In this document: positions 1 through 9,522 of the stretch, one piece after another
How positions within the stretch are numbered: position 1 is the stretch's first letter
How the letters are laid out: each line of letters begins with the position of its first letter
Translations under genes and position numbers: made by a program
Source: SAR324 cluster bacterium REDSEA-S27_B3
GTDB lineage: Bacteria; SAR324; NAC60-12
Direction of reading: 5' to 3'
NCBI GenBank assembly: GCA_001627865.1
Contig: LUQO01000031.1
Span: 62,001 to 126,000 of the forward strand
Length of the DNA: 64,000 nt
Notes under the pieces: model-generated
Told to the model about the DNA's origin: nothing
What the model saw: only the letters and a program-made list of their open reading frames with translations
Databases searched by the model: none

Positions 1-2074
1 TAGAAGGATTTTTATGCAGTCCGCCAATATCGCTTTTCCCCGGACGATAAACCTGTTCCTCCATCATTGCCTCACCAAGTCCCATATAAACACTTCCTTC
101 AACCTGTCCGATCACCAGTTTTTCATTGATTGCCTGTCCAATATCATGCGCAATCCAAATTTTATCAACACTATACCAACCGCTTTCAGAATCACAGCTT
201 ACTTCAGCAACACAGGCTGAATAACTGTAATTAGGCGAAGGGCCAACTCCGGAACCCTTATAATCTCCTCCATGGCGAGGAGGAGTATAGCTCCCGACTG
301 AGCCAAGTGTGCCATATTTTGTTTCCGCCCATTGGACTGCTTCGACGAATGTTGTCAACTCTCGGGAACCATCCTTCAGGGATATTTTATCATTTTTGAT
401 TGTCAGATCTTCCACCTCTATTTTCAGCACTTCGGAGGCTGCAGAAAGGATTTGTTCACGTAATGGTTTTACTGCTTCAATTGCGGCATTGCCTGTCATC
501 AAAGTAACACGGCTCGAATAACTGCCCAGATCAACTGGTGTTAGATCAGTATCAGCAGTAACTATGATTACATGCTGTAAATGTATTCCCAATTCCTCTG
601 CCACAATTCCCGCCAGAATCGAGTCTGAACCCTGCCCAATATCCACACTTCCGCAAAAAACTGTTACCCCTCCACCACGGTCAATTTTAATTTGCACTCC
701 GGAATGAGGCATTTTGTTCCAGTAAATGGGAAGTCCTGCCCCGCTTAGATAAGAACTGCAGGCCAGTCCAATGCCTTTTTCCGGAAGCATATTTTTTCTC
801 TTCATCCCGAACTTAGAGGCTAGAGTTACTTTACGGATGCATTCATCCAAACCGTTGGTAGTTACAGTAAGGTGATTTACAGTTTTACTGTTGCTGGGAA
901 CGAGGTGCCTCAAACGTAATTCTGCCGGATTAACACCCAAATCTTCCGAAAATTTGTCAAGCAAAACTTCCAGTGCAAAACGTGGCTGTGGTGTGCCGTG
1001 TCCTCGTTTTGGACCACATGGAGCCTTGTTGGTGAAAACCCGCATTGCTTCAAATTTATAATTTGCTATCGGATATGTAACGGTCTGCAATGCGCCGGTG
1101 TAAAAAGTACTGGCAACGCCGTAACTTCCGTATGCTCCTCCATCCAGAAAATTACGAAAATGCAAAGCAGTGATCGAACCGTCTGATTTGATTCCTGCTC
1201 TGACCCACATTAAAACAGGGTGTCTTCCTCTGTGTGTGTAAAAAACTTCTTCACGAGTCAGTGTAAGTTTAACCGGACGTCCTGAAAGCATGGCCAGTTT
1301 ACATACAACAATCTCATGCTGAAAAGGGTCTGTTTTTCCGCCAAACCCGCCGCCAACAGGAGTGGCAATTACTCTTATCCTGCTGGCAGGCATTTCCAGA
1401 ACTTTTGACAAGGTCCGGTGTACATAATGTGGAGTTTGAGTTGAAGACCACAAAGTCAACCGGTTATTTGAACCCAGTTGAGCAACTGCCGAGTGCTGCT
1501 CCAATGGCAAATGGGTGCTGCCCTCGTAATAAAATAACTCTTCCCTGAGATGATCTGCCTGACTGAAACCTGATTCAGTGTCGCCAAATTCCAGTGCAAC
1601 TTTCTTATGAATATTACCCTGCGCGGCATATTGGTGAATTTGGACTTTTTCTTCTGCCAATCCTTCTTCAATGGAAAGGATGGATGGCAATGGTTCATAT
1701 TCTACAACAATGTCTTCCAGTGCAGCCTCTGCTGTTTCTTCATCAATGGCCGCAACAGCTGCTACAGGATCACCGACCATGCGGACTTTATCCACGCATA
1801 ATGCTGTTTCATCCTGGCTGACCGGTAAAATTCCGTATGGAACAGGTAAATCCTTTCCGGTTATGGCTGCAATCACTCCCGGACGTTCCAGGGCAGGACT
1901 CACATCAATGCTTTTTATCAGCGCATGAGCATGGGGACTGCCCAGCATTTTTGCATAAAGCATCCTTGGCAGGAAAATATCATCAGCGTAAACCGTTTCG
2001 CCTTTGGCTTTGGCAAGCCCACCCACTTGCGTCCACGATTTGCCGATCCATTGGAAATTTTCTTTTTTGTTCAT
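1..2074 (-). CDS. Molybdopterin-binding (large) subunit of xanthine dehydrogenase/4-hydroxybenzoyl-CoA reductase family, C-terminus truncated by window edge
   Basis: Manual translation of the minus strand from ATG at 2074 (MNKKENFQWIGKSWTQVGGLAKAKGETVYADDIFLPRMLYAKMLGSPHAHA...GGGFGGKTDPFQHE...) is open to the window edge; GGGFGGK and SVDIGQGSDS motifs are typical of the family. Missing from the ORF track because it has no stop in the window. Confidence 0.93.
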   Translation of the reverse strand, partial: MNKKENFQWIGKSWTQVGGLAKAKGETVYADDIFLPRMLYAKMLGSPHAHALIKSIDVSPALERPGVIAAITGKDLPVPYGILPVSQDETALCVDKVRMVGDPVAAVAAIDEETAEAALEDIVVEYEPLPSILSIEEGLAEEKVQIHQYAAQGNIHKKVALEFGDTESGFSQADHLREELFYYEGSTHLPLEQHSAVAQLGSNNRLTLWSSTQTPHYVHRTLSKVLEMPASRIRVIATPVGGGFGGKTDPFQHEIVVCKLAMLSGRPVKLTLTREEVFYTHRGRHPVLMWVRAGIKSDGSITALHFRNFLDGGAYGSYGVASTFYTGALQTVTYPIANYKFEAMRVFTNKAPCGPKRGHGTPQPRFALEVLLDKFSEDLGVNPAELRLRHLVPSNSKTVNHLTVTTNGLDECIRKVTLASKFGMKRKNMLPEKGIGLACSSYLSGAGLPIYWNKMPHSGVQIKIDRGGGVTVFCGSVDIGQGSDSILAGIVAEELGIHLQHVIIVTADTDLTPVDLGSYSSRVTLMTGNAAIEAVKPLREQILSAASEVLKIEVEDLTIKNDKISLKDGSRELTTFVEAVQWAETKYGTLGSVGSYTPPRHGGDYKGSGVGPSPNYSYSACVAEVSCDSESGWYSVDKIWIAHDIGQAINEKLVIGQVEGSVYMGLGEAMMEEQVYRPGKSDIGGLHKNPS

Positions 2075-2114
2075 ATATTTCTAAAGTAATTGGAACGAGT
2101 TTTGGTTCCGTTAT

Positions 2115-2507
2115 TTATCTTGCCAATAGTTGTATTAGCTGGGGATCTATATTTGCACCAAATCCCCAGCCTTCTTTTTTGATTTCCGCTTTTTGTAAAA
2201 CATCATTTTGGAAGATCAAATCCAGCCGATACGCTTTTTCCATGCGGAATTGAGAAAATAATAAATTGATATATTCCTCCTGAAAACTTATGTAAATCAT
2301 TGCGGAGCGGTCACCTTTTTCTCGATAACCAAAAGGCTCTCCAATTTGTTCCAGAACTTCATGTGTCGTTGTTGTTCCTGCTTTGAGAAAATTTGGAGTG
2401 GCTTCACCTGACAAGTCAACTTTACCCATTCTGGATTTGGCGCATCCTGAAGAAAATACAAAAATAAAAATACAGATTAACCACAAAAAAATAACAGACT
2501 TGAACAT
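2115..2507 (-). CDS. Small lipoprotein, BamE/SmpA-like fold suspected
   Basis: MFKSVIFLWLICIFIFVFSSGC lipobox; paralogous to the upstream gene (GTTTTHEVLEQIGEPFGYRE vs GKTTRAEVFNTLGEPLVHR). Start moved to the internal Met that gives a signal peptide. Confidence 0.75.
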   Translation of the reverse strand: MFKSVIFLWLICIFIFVFSSGCAKSRMGKVDLSGEATPNFLKAGTTTTHEVLEQIGEPFGYREKGDRSAMIYISFQEEYINLLFSQFRMEKAYRLDLIFQNDVLQKAEIKKEGWGFGANIDPQLIQLLAR

Positions 2508-2511
2508 GCTC

Positions 2512-2892
2512 TTATCTCGCACTTCTTCTTGTGCCGGGATTATTTGAAGTTGCCGGAGCCATAAAGCCCCATCCGCTTCCGGTTTTTTCAATTTTGGCTT
2601 CTACTACAATTTGGTGTTCCAGACGAAGCACAAGTTCATTTCCTTCATAAGTTCCATAAAGAAAGAAGTAATCTCCTCGCTCATGATTGTAAATAAGAGT
2701 TTCTTTGCCTGCCACAATGCGGTGAACAAGAGGTTCACCCAAAGTGTTAAAAACTTCTGCTCTTGTAGTTTTCCCAACCTGAATGAAAGTCGGGATACCC
2801 TCATTTGCCTGGAATTTTCCGAAGGTGCTGATTGAGCATGAAGACAGCATTAATATCATACTGATGGCTGTGATTAGATTAATAAAACGCAT
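2512..2892 (-). CDS. Small lipoprotein, paralogue of the next gene
   Basis: MRFINLITAISMILMLSSC lipobox; shares the (T/R)xEVxxxxGEP motif and a C-terminal GWGF motif with 2115-2507. Confidence 0.75.
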   Translation of the reverse strand: MRFINLITAISMILMLSSCSISTFGKFQANEGIPTFIQVGKTTRAEVFNTLGEPLVHRIVAGKETLIYNHERGDYFFLYGTYEGNELVLRLEHQIVVEAKIEKTGSGWGFMAPATSNNPGTRRSAR

Positions 2893-2921
2893 TATATTTC
2901 TCTATCGGTTTTGAAGAAGTT

Positions 2922-3425
2922 TTATAAAGTTGCTGTTAATTCCCGCACTTGTTCAGCGGCTTGTTCTACTGCCTCCACAATTTTCGCGTATCCCGTGCAG
3001 CGGCACAAATTCCCTGAAAGCGCTTCCCTGATTTCTTTCCTGTCCGGATTTGAATTTTTGTCAAGCAGAGCCTTTGCTGTCATCAGCATCCCCGGAGAAC
3101 AATATCCACACTGCGAAGCGCCCTCCTTTGCAAAAGCAGTTTGCAGTGGATGCGCTTTGCAATCGGATCCTTGTTTGTCTGGTTGGGCCAAACCTTCGAT
3201 GGTCATGATCTCCTTTCCCTGTACTTCTACAGGAAGAATCAGACACGACAGAATCGGCTCTCCATTTATTAGCACAGTACACGCTCCGCATTCTCCAAGT
3301 TCACATCCATGTTTGGTTCCGGTTAGGCGCAGGTCTTCACGAAGAACTTCCAGCAAAGTTTTGTGAATTGAAGCCCAAAACTCGTATGTTTCATTGTTTA
3401 TTTGAAGTGTAAGTAATTGTTTCAT
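2922..3425 (-). CDS. [2Fe-2S] subunit of molybdenum hydroxylase (CoxS/HcrC-like)
   Basis: CELGECGACTVLINGEPILSCL and CGYCSPGMLMTAKALL...LSGNLCRCTGY motifs: the two 2Fe-2S clusters of the family. Confidence 0.95.
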   Translation of the reverse strand: MKQLLTLQINNETYEFWASIHKTLLEVLREDLRLTGTKHGCELGECGACTVLINGEPILSCLILPVEVQGKEIMTIEGLAQPDKQGSDCKAHPLQTAFAKEGASQCGYCSPGMLMTAKALLDKNSNPDRKEIREALSGNLCRCTGYAKIVEAVEQAAEQVRELTATL

Positions 3426-3570
3426 TCAAGGTTTTTTGTCATTTATTTACAGGCATAACCTAGGAGGTAAACTGGAGTAATCTGGCATCAAAAAATTTGC
3501 GGGACTCCATTAATTCTTCAGCAAACAGCTCATCATTTAACAAATTCCTAATAGTAAGTTTTAAATTGTA

Positions 3571-4866
3571 TCAGTTAGTTACATGAAATCTACGGGCTTT
3601 CATTTCAAAGCGCGGCAGACTTCCGGAAGGAACAACTTTTATTTCGGAGCTTAAACCCAGCTCATTCCGGATTTGCTGGAAAACAGTATTTTTTGCATTT
3701 TCCGTGTCTGCATCTTTTTTCAATTCCAGTTCAATTGAAAGATGCCCCATTTGCTTTACTGTTGATACAGTAATGCGGAATTCTTCTGTATCATCAGATC
3801 GCCTTATCAAATTTTCAATGGCGCTTGGAAAAACATTAATTCCGCGGACAACTACCATGTCATCCGCCCTCCCCAGCACACCGCCTTCAAAACGAGGGAA
3901 GGTGCGTCTGCATTCACAAGGTTCAGGATTCAGCTGTACCAGATCTCCTGTACGGTAACGTATAACCGGAAAACCGATACGCCCCAAATTAGTAATTATC
4001 AATTCACCTTGTACTCCTGCGTCAACAGGCTCAAGTGTTTCCGGATTCAGCACTTCAACAATAAACTCACTTTCGTTCACATGTGTCCCATTTGGCTGAA
4101 TTTCACACTCAAAACTGTGTGCGCCTACTTCTGTGGCTCCCGCATGGTCATAAGATTTTACTCCCCATTCTGATTCAACACGTGCTTTGGTGGCAGGTAC
4201 ATTTGCGCCAGGTTCTCCGGAGAGTATGGAGATACGCAGGGGAATCTCACTCAAATCAAATTCAGCTTGCTTTGCTACTTCCACCAGACGCAAGGCGTAA
4301 GTAGGTGTACAGCAGATTGCTGTCACATCAAGCTCCTTCATCAGGTGCAGACGTTCCAGTGAATCCCGACCTCCGCCAGGAATCATCATGGTGTTAATTA
4401 TCCTTGCTCCTTCCAGTGCAGCCCAAAAACCAATGAATGGACCGAATGAGAACGGCACAAACAAACGGTCATTTTCAGTAAGTCCAGCTCCTGTAAGAAC
4501 GAATCCCCAGCATCGTCCCCACCATTCCCAGCTTTCCGGAGTGTCCAGTACACGTAATGGTTTTCCTGTTGTTCCTGATGTCTGATGAAAACGTGAATAT
4601 GCTGATTCCGGATAAGTCGCGTTGCTACCAAACGGGGGATCATCCTGCTGTGCCTGGATCAATTCCTGTTTAGTCGTCAGGGGCACACGTGCAAGATCAG
4701 CCAGTGTATTAATTTCTTCGTGTTTTATTCCAGCGCTATCCAGCTTGTTTGTATAGAATCGATTACGCCCATAAATCTTCTTTAACATTGAATGCAGCTT
4801 TTCGATCTGAAGCGTTTCAATGGCCTTAGTCGGCATTGTTTCCACAGCATGATCGAAATATCTCAT
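3571..4866 (-). CDS. Phenylacetate-CoA ligase family (PaaK-like) AMP-forming CoA ligase
   Basis: FHQTSGTTGKPLRV, YDHAGATEVG, YRTGDLVQL, GRADDMVVVRGINVFPSAIE motifs. Confidence 0.93.
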   Translation of the reverse strand: MRYFDHAVETMPTKAIETLQIEKLHSMLKKIYGRNRFYTNKLDSAGIKHEEINTLADLARVPLTTKQELIQAQQDDPPFGSNATYPESAYSRFHQTSGTTGKPLRVLDTPESWEWWGRCWGFVLTGAGLTENDRLFVPFSFGPFIGFWAALEGARIINTMMIPGGGRDSLERLHLMKELDVTAICCTPTYALRLVEVAKQAEFDLSEIPLRISILSGEPGANVPATKARVESEWGVKSYDHAGATEVGAHSFECEIQPNGTHVNESEFIVEVLNPETLEPVDAGVQGELIITNLGRIGFPVIRYRTGDLVQLNPEPCECRRTFPRFEGGVLGRADDMVVVRGINVFPSAIENLIRRSDDTEEFRITVSTVKQMGHLSIELELKKDADTENAKNTVFQQIRNELGLSSEIKVVPSGSLPRFEMKARRFHVTN

Positions 4867-4917
4867 TCAAAGTTTCGTGAGGAATTGAAGATGTCCCTGC
4901 ATATTAAGGAAATTTGA

Positions 4918-6297
4918 TTAACGACCTCCAACCAGGATTGAATCGATTTTTAAGGTAGGCTGACCAACTGTTGTTGGAACCCATCCGCTCGCGGCGCCAC
5001 ACATTCCTGCGGCTAAATCGAGGTCGTCGGCGATCATTGATATTTGCGGAAGGATTTCGAAACCTTTACCAATCAGAGTTGCTCCGCGCACAGGTTCGGC
5101 TATTTTGCCTTTACGGATGGCATAGCCCTCCTGTACGGCAAAGTTAAATTCACCTGTTCCGGGATTTACGGAGCCTCCTCCCATTTTTTTTGCGTAAAGT
5201 CCGAAATCAATTGAATGTATCATTTCATCTATTGAATTTGGTCCGGGGGCAATGAAGGTGTTTCGCATTCTGGAAACCGGAGCAAATTTATAGGATTCGC
5301 GTCTTGCTGACCCGCTTCGAGCAATGCCTACCTGGCCTGCACCTATACGGTCACTGAGATAGTTTTTCAATATGCCATTTTCAATCAGCATAGTTTTTTG
5401 GGTCGGCGTGCCTTCATCATCCACATTACATGAACCCCATTTGTTTGGAATCGTTCCGTCGTCAATCGCGGTAAGAATCGGCTGTCCAACTTCAACTCCA
5501 ATTTTGTCACAAAAAGGAGAGGCATTTTTACGTATTGCTTCTGTTTCAAGGGGATGTCCACACGCTTCGTGAAAAATCACTCCACCAAATCCATTACCGA
5601 GAACTACCGGCAAAACTCCTCCATTTATATAGCCCGCACTTGCCATACGCAGAGCCGAATGCGCGGCATTTTCCGCGAGCTCCTCAAGGTCCAGATTTTG
5701 AAAAAACTCATAACCTCCTAAAACTCCCGGACTCTCCGCTGCTGATTGAGGCCCGTCTCCTTTCTCGGCAACCGCGGACAGCCGCATCCTTGAATAGCTG
5801 CGGGTGTCTTCAGACCACAATCCTTCACTGTTTGCAATCAGCACGGAACGTTTTTTCTCCGCCATGTTAGCGTTGACCTGGCAGATATCCTCACCATGGC
5901 TGCGGGTAATATTATCAAGATTTTTTAAAAGCTCCACACGCTCGGACTTGCTCACAGTATCCGGATTTACAGCTATATGATGTATATCTTCCACAGATTG
6001 TTGTTCAAGCGGCAAAATACCTCCGGGCAGCCCTTCTTTACCAGACTGTCCAAGGTTCTCAGTTAGTTTCAAAAGACTGTCTTGATCAGTATCACTGCTG
6101 TAGCCATAGTATGCTTCGTTTCCATATAGCAGGCGTATCCCAATACCAAATGAGTTTGAGGAATTTATTTCATCAATTTTTTTGTCAAGCAGATTGATTG
6201 AAGAAGAAATACTGTCCTCAACAAAAACTTCAGTAAAGTCTGCTCCCTGCTTCAGTCCGTACTCCAAAATTTTTTTTACTGTGTTTTCTGACAGCAT
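4918..6297 (-). CDS. tldD: TldD/PmbA family metalloprotease, TldD type
   Basis: GGVIFHEACGHPLETEAI (HExxxH zinc motif) and the C-terminal MCGAASGWVPTTVGQPTLKIDSILVGGR. Confidence 0.93.
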   Translation of the reverse strand: MLSENTVKKILEYGLKQGADFTEVFVEDSISSSINLLDKKIDEINSSNSFGIGIRLLYGNEAYYGYSSDTDQDSLLKLTENLGQSGKEGLPGGILPLEQQSVEDIHHIAVNPDTVSKSERVELLKNLDNITRSHGEDICQVNANMAEKKRSVLIANSEGLWSEDTRSYSRMRLSAVAEKGDGPQSAAESPGVLGGYEFFQNLDLEELAENAAHSALRMASAGYINGGVLPVVLGNGFGGVIFHEACGHPLETEAIRKNASPFCDKIGVEVGQPILTAIDDGTIPNKWGSCNVDDEGTPTQKTMLIENGILKNYLSDRIGAGQVGIARSGSARRESYKFAPVSRMRNTFIAPGPNSIDEMIHSIDFGLYAKKMGGGSVNPGTGEFNFAVQEGYAIRKGKIAEPVRGATLIGKGFEILPQISMIADDLDLAAGMCGAASGWVPTTVGQPTLKIDSILVGGR

Positions 6298-6402
6298 AAA
6301 TAATCTCCATTAAATTATTTGAATGATTACAAAAACATCTGAATCATATTTTTCGTTTCATCCTAATTCAATACATGTTGCGATGCAATCCAGAATCTGT
6401 AT

Positions 6403-7560
6403 TCAAACAACGTTATATTCCTGAATTAAGCGGTTTTCGGAAAACCTGTTATAATCCAGCATGCTTACATCAACGCTGGAAGCTTCCCCGTCAAGCAGTA
6501 TTTCAGCCATCAATTTTCCGCAAATTGGTCCCTGCATGAACCCATGTCCGGAAAATCCACTGAGCAGGTAAAAACCATCTACCGGTGACGAGCCGATTAT
6601 GGGATGAGCATCAGGGGTCATCTCATAAAGTCCCGCCTGTCGTGTTCGGATTCCAGTGTTTTCCAGCAAAGGCATACGTTTTACTGCTGCTTCAATGTGT
6701 TCCAGCTCCCATTCCGGGTCGATACTTTGATTTTCTCCTATTATTTCTCTAGGGTTAGACATGCCGCTTAACAGTCCAGAACCCTCACGATGAAAATAAA
6801 GGCTTTGTGAGAAATCTATCACAAATGGAAATTCAGCAGGAAGTGCAGAAATCGTATCTGTTACAAACCACTGTCGTCGTAGCGGGGAGATTGGTATTTC
6901 AAGGCCAATTTTTTCCCCCAGTGCAGCACTCCATGGTCCGCATGTGTTCACGACAGAATCAGTATGAATCTCACCTGAATTTGTCTTCAATTTGTAAACT
7001 TTGCTCCCTTCAAGCACAATATCAGTCGCGCAGCAATCCGTAATGCAGACAGCACCATGTTTTTGTGCCGCATTGATGTAGCCCATCACAATGCTGTTGG
7101 GATCAGCCAGACCTTCTTCTGCATTGAAGGTCCCAGCCAATGCATCCGGGAACAAGCACGGATTAGCCATTCTGCGAACTTCATCTCCTTCTATCCACTC
7201 TGTATTTACACCTAATGAATGCTGCAGCTCTACAGATTTTTTAAATACTTCAACATCCTTTTCGCATGTTAAGACAAAAAGGTATCCGCATTTTTGTACC
7301 AGTGCAGACTGTCCTGTTTCATCTTCAAATGCGTCAATCATAGGGAGACTGGCTTTTGAAAGACGAATATTGATTTTTGTGTTGAACTGGTAGCGGATCC
7401 CCCCGGCGCAGCGGCCGGTTGCGCCTGTACCAAAGAATGGCTCACGCTCAATCAGCAAAACATCTTTAAGACCGCGGCTTGCCAGATGGAAGGCTGTACT
7501 GGCTCCCATGACTCCACCGCCGATAATGACCGTGGAAGCTGTTTTCGGAAGGACTGACAT
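6403..7560 (-). CDS. FAD-dependent oxidoreductase, sarcosine oxidase beta/DAO family
   Basis: N-terminal ASTVIIGGGVMGASTAFHLASRG Rossmann motif; GRCAGGIRYQFNT; LLSGFSGHGFMQGP. Confidence 0.88.
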   Translation of the reverse strand: MSVLPKTASTVIIGGGVMGASTAFHLASRGLKDVLLIEREPFFGTGATGRCAGGIRYQFNTKINIRLSKASLPMIDAFEDETGQSALVQKCGYLFVLTCEKDVEVFKKSVELQHSLGVNTEWIEGDEVRRMANPCLFPDALAGTFNAEEGLADPNSIVMGYINAAQKHGAVCITDCCATDIVLEGSKVYKLKTNSGEIHTDSVVNTCGPWSAALGEKIGLEIPISPLRRQWFVTDTISALPAEFPFVIDFSQSLYFHREGSGLLSGMSNPREIIGENQSIDPEWELEHIEAAVKRMPLLENTGIRTRQAGLYEMTPDAHPIIGSSPVDGFYLLSGFSGHGFMQGPICGKLMAEILLDGEASSVDVSMLDYNRFSENRLIQEYNVV

Positions 7561-7562
7561 GA

Positions 7563-8552
7563 TTACAGGTTGGCGATGGTGCCAAGATTTTCACGCTCAG
7601 AGTTTTTCATGACAATACCTGCGGATACAGCATCCTGCACTGCCACTCCACAGGATTTGAAAAATGTGAGCTGCTCAGCAGAAGACCTTCCCGTTTTTGT
7701 ACCATTAATCACTTCTCCAATTTCAGCATGAATGTGGTCCGGAGTGATTAAACCCTGATTGATCGGAATAACTAAATCACCTGCTTCGGCCAGCACAGAC
7801 TCACGTGAGTCCGCAACAACAAGGGCGTTGATAATTGTCTCTGCATCAATTTCCTGCATTTCAGGCTTAAATGATCCAACCGCGTTCACATGAACACCCT
7901 GCTTGAGATTTTCAAAAACAATTACCGGGGTGGTTGAAGTAGTTGCTGTGCAGACTATATCAGCATTATTTACTGCAGCTTCTGATGATGAGACTGCTTG
8001 AACATCATCAGGAATCGGGCCAATTCCGGACATTTCTTCCGCGCAGGTTTGAGCATGCTCTGGATTTGGACTGAATACCCATGCCTGTTCAATATTGCGG
8101 ACATTACAGACTGCTTCCAGTTGAGAACGAGCCAGTTTGCTGCTGCCTATGATGGCGACAGTGGACGCATCCTCAGGAGCAAGTACATCTGTAGCAGAGC
8201 CAACAGCAGCACCGGTACGAACAGCAGTCAAAACCTCACCGTCCATCAGCGCCTTGATTTGTCCGGTATTAATATCAAGTGCGATTACAGCAGCATGTAT
8301 CAGCGGCAATCCCCTGGCAGGGTTTTTCCCGAATACGGATACCAGCTTTACTGCCAGCTCTCCATCTTCCGGAAGTGCCGCAGGCATGGTGAGCAGTACT
8401 CCGTCCTGCTCAGTAACCGGAACGCGGCTGCGGAGAGGCATTTCTACCTGTCCGGAAGACAGCCGGCTGAAAGCGAGTTTCATCCCTGCTATTGCTTCCT
8501 GCATCGGCAGGGCATTCCGGACATCGTCAGAACTGAGAATTCTAATTTTCAT
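7563..8552 (-). CDS. Ornithine cyclodeaminase/mu-crystallin family protein
   Basis: Family-like architecture: VLTAVRTGAAVGSATDVLA, DIVCTATTSTTPV, VNAVGSFKPEMQEID. Confidence 0.9.
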   Translation of the reverse strand: MKIRILSSDDVRNALPMQEAIAGMKLAFSRLSSGQVEMPLRSRVPVTEQDGVLLTMPAALPEDGELAVKLVSVFGKNPARGLPLIHAAVIALDINTGQIKALMDGEVLTAVRTGAAVGSATDVLAPEDASTVAIIGSSKLARSQLEAVCNVRNIEQAWVFSPNPEHAQTCAEEMSGIGPIPDDVQAVSSSEAAVNNADIVCTATTSTTPVIVFENLKQGVHVNAVGSFKPEMQEIDAETIINALVVADSRESVLAEAGDLVIPINQGLITPDHIHAEIGEVINGTKTGRSSAEQLTFFKSCGVAVQDAVSAGIVMKNSERENLGTIANL

Positions 8553-8651
8553 TTTGCTGAAGTTTTGTGTAAGAAGGGGTTTAGTATATCATTTAATTAT
8601 TGAACAAAAAAAGAGAGCGGATTGCCGGTATTATTCAACTTCTAGAAAAAA

Positions 8652-9479
8652 TCAAATATCGGTGTAGCTTAGGTAAGCTTTCAAAAATACAACAGCTTTC
8701 CCGGTAATTTGTGGACCTCTGCGAAAAAAGAATTGCTGTGACATTGTATATTTTTCAATACTGGTGGGGCCTTTTTCATTCATTTCTCCGTTTGAATCCC
8801 GGCTTGCGGTGGTGAGAACTTTTTTCAGCAGCACCGGAGAGTTGTAATCTATTTCCTCAAGCTCAGGAGTCATTCGGGAGGCTAACATTGTCATTGGAAT
8901 GTCATATAGAGTTTCGGCAAAAAAGAAACTCAGGAAGCGGGCGACTGCCTCTATCTCTGCGTCGCTGCGTGTCAACAGCCAGCTTGTCATTTCTTTCCGA
9001 AAAAGAGCCAGCTCTTTTTTCTTGATTCCTGCAGGATTAATAACCAGTTTTCCGTCACTCAGGTAGTTTTTTGTTTTTTTGCGCATATAGCTCAAAAACC
9101 CGCCTGATTTACGGAAAAGTTTGTGGTTCAAAAAACGTTTACCAAAATCACGCAAAATAGTGCGTCCCAATAAAAGCTGTTCCAGTATTTCTTTGGATCT
9201 TGTCGTATCTTTGAGATCTGCTGAAACTCGCTCAAAAAGCAGAATTAGCTCTTTCTGCTCATTTTCCACATCAAGCAATCGTTGGATTTCTTCCTGCGAA
9301 ATTTGTGGTTTTTCAGGAGAAGGTTCTTCTGAAGACTCCGGAAGAACCTTTACTTCGATCCGTGGAGTCTGTGGAGCAGGGAGTTTTTCTGCAGGTGAAA
9401 TATAAAGGAGATAAAACAGAGCACAGGTGGAAAGGAAAAATACTACCGTAAGCAGTTGAAACAATTTGTGCTGTTTCAT
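8652..9479 (-). CDS. Hypothetical protein with N-terminal membrane anchor
   Basis: Complete 275-aa ORF; LLTVVFFLSTCALFYLLYI transmembrane segment followed by a Pro/Glu-rich linker. Confidence 0.75.
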   Translation of the reverse strand: MKQHKLFQLLTVVFFLSTCALFYLLYISPAEKLPAPQTPRIEVKVLPESSEEPSPEKPQISQEEIQRLLDVENEQKELILLFERVSADLKDTTRSKEILEQLLLGRTILRDFGKRFLNHKLFRKSGGFLSYMRKKTKNYLSDGKLVINPAGIKKKELALFRKEMTSWLLTRSDAEIEAVARFLSFFFAETLYDIPMTMLASRMTPELEEIDYNSPVLLKKVLTTASRDSNGEMNEKGPTSIEKYTMSQQFFFRRGPQITGKAVVFLKAYLSYTDI

Positions 9480-9500
9480 ACTTCTTTCATGGTTAAGAAA

Positions 9501-9519
9501 GGGGCTTGTGAAAAGCCCC
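9501..9519 (-). terminator. Hairpin downstream of argG
   Basis: GGGGCTT-gtgaa-AAGCCCC inverted repeat just 3' of the argG stop on the minus strand. Confidence 0.6.
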
Positions 9520-9522
9520 TCC

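Noticed and set aside
309-2253. Multiple plus-strand ORFs of 60-138 aa opposite the molybdopterin subunit and lipoprotein genes
   Set aside because: Antisense to clearly conserved minus-strand proteins; no recognisable domains.
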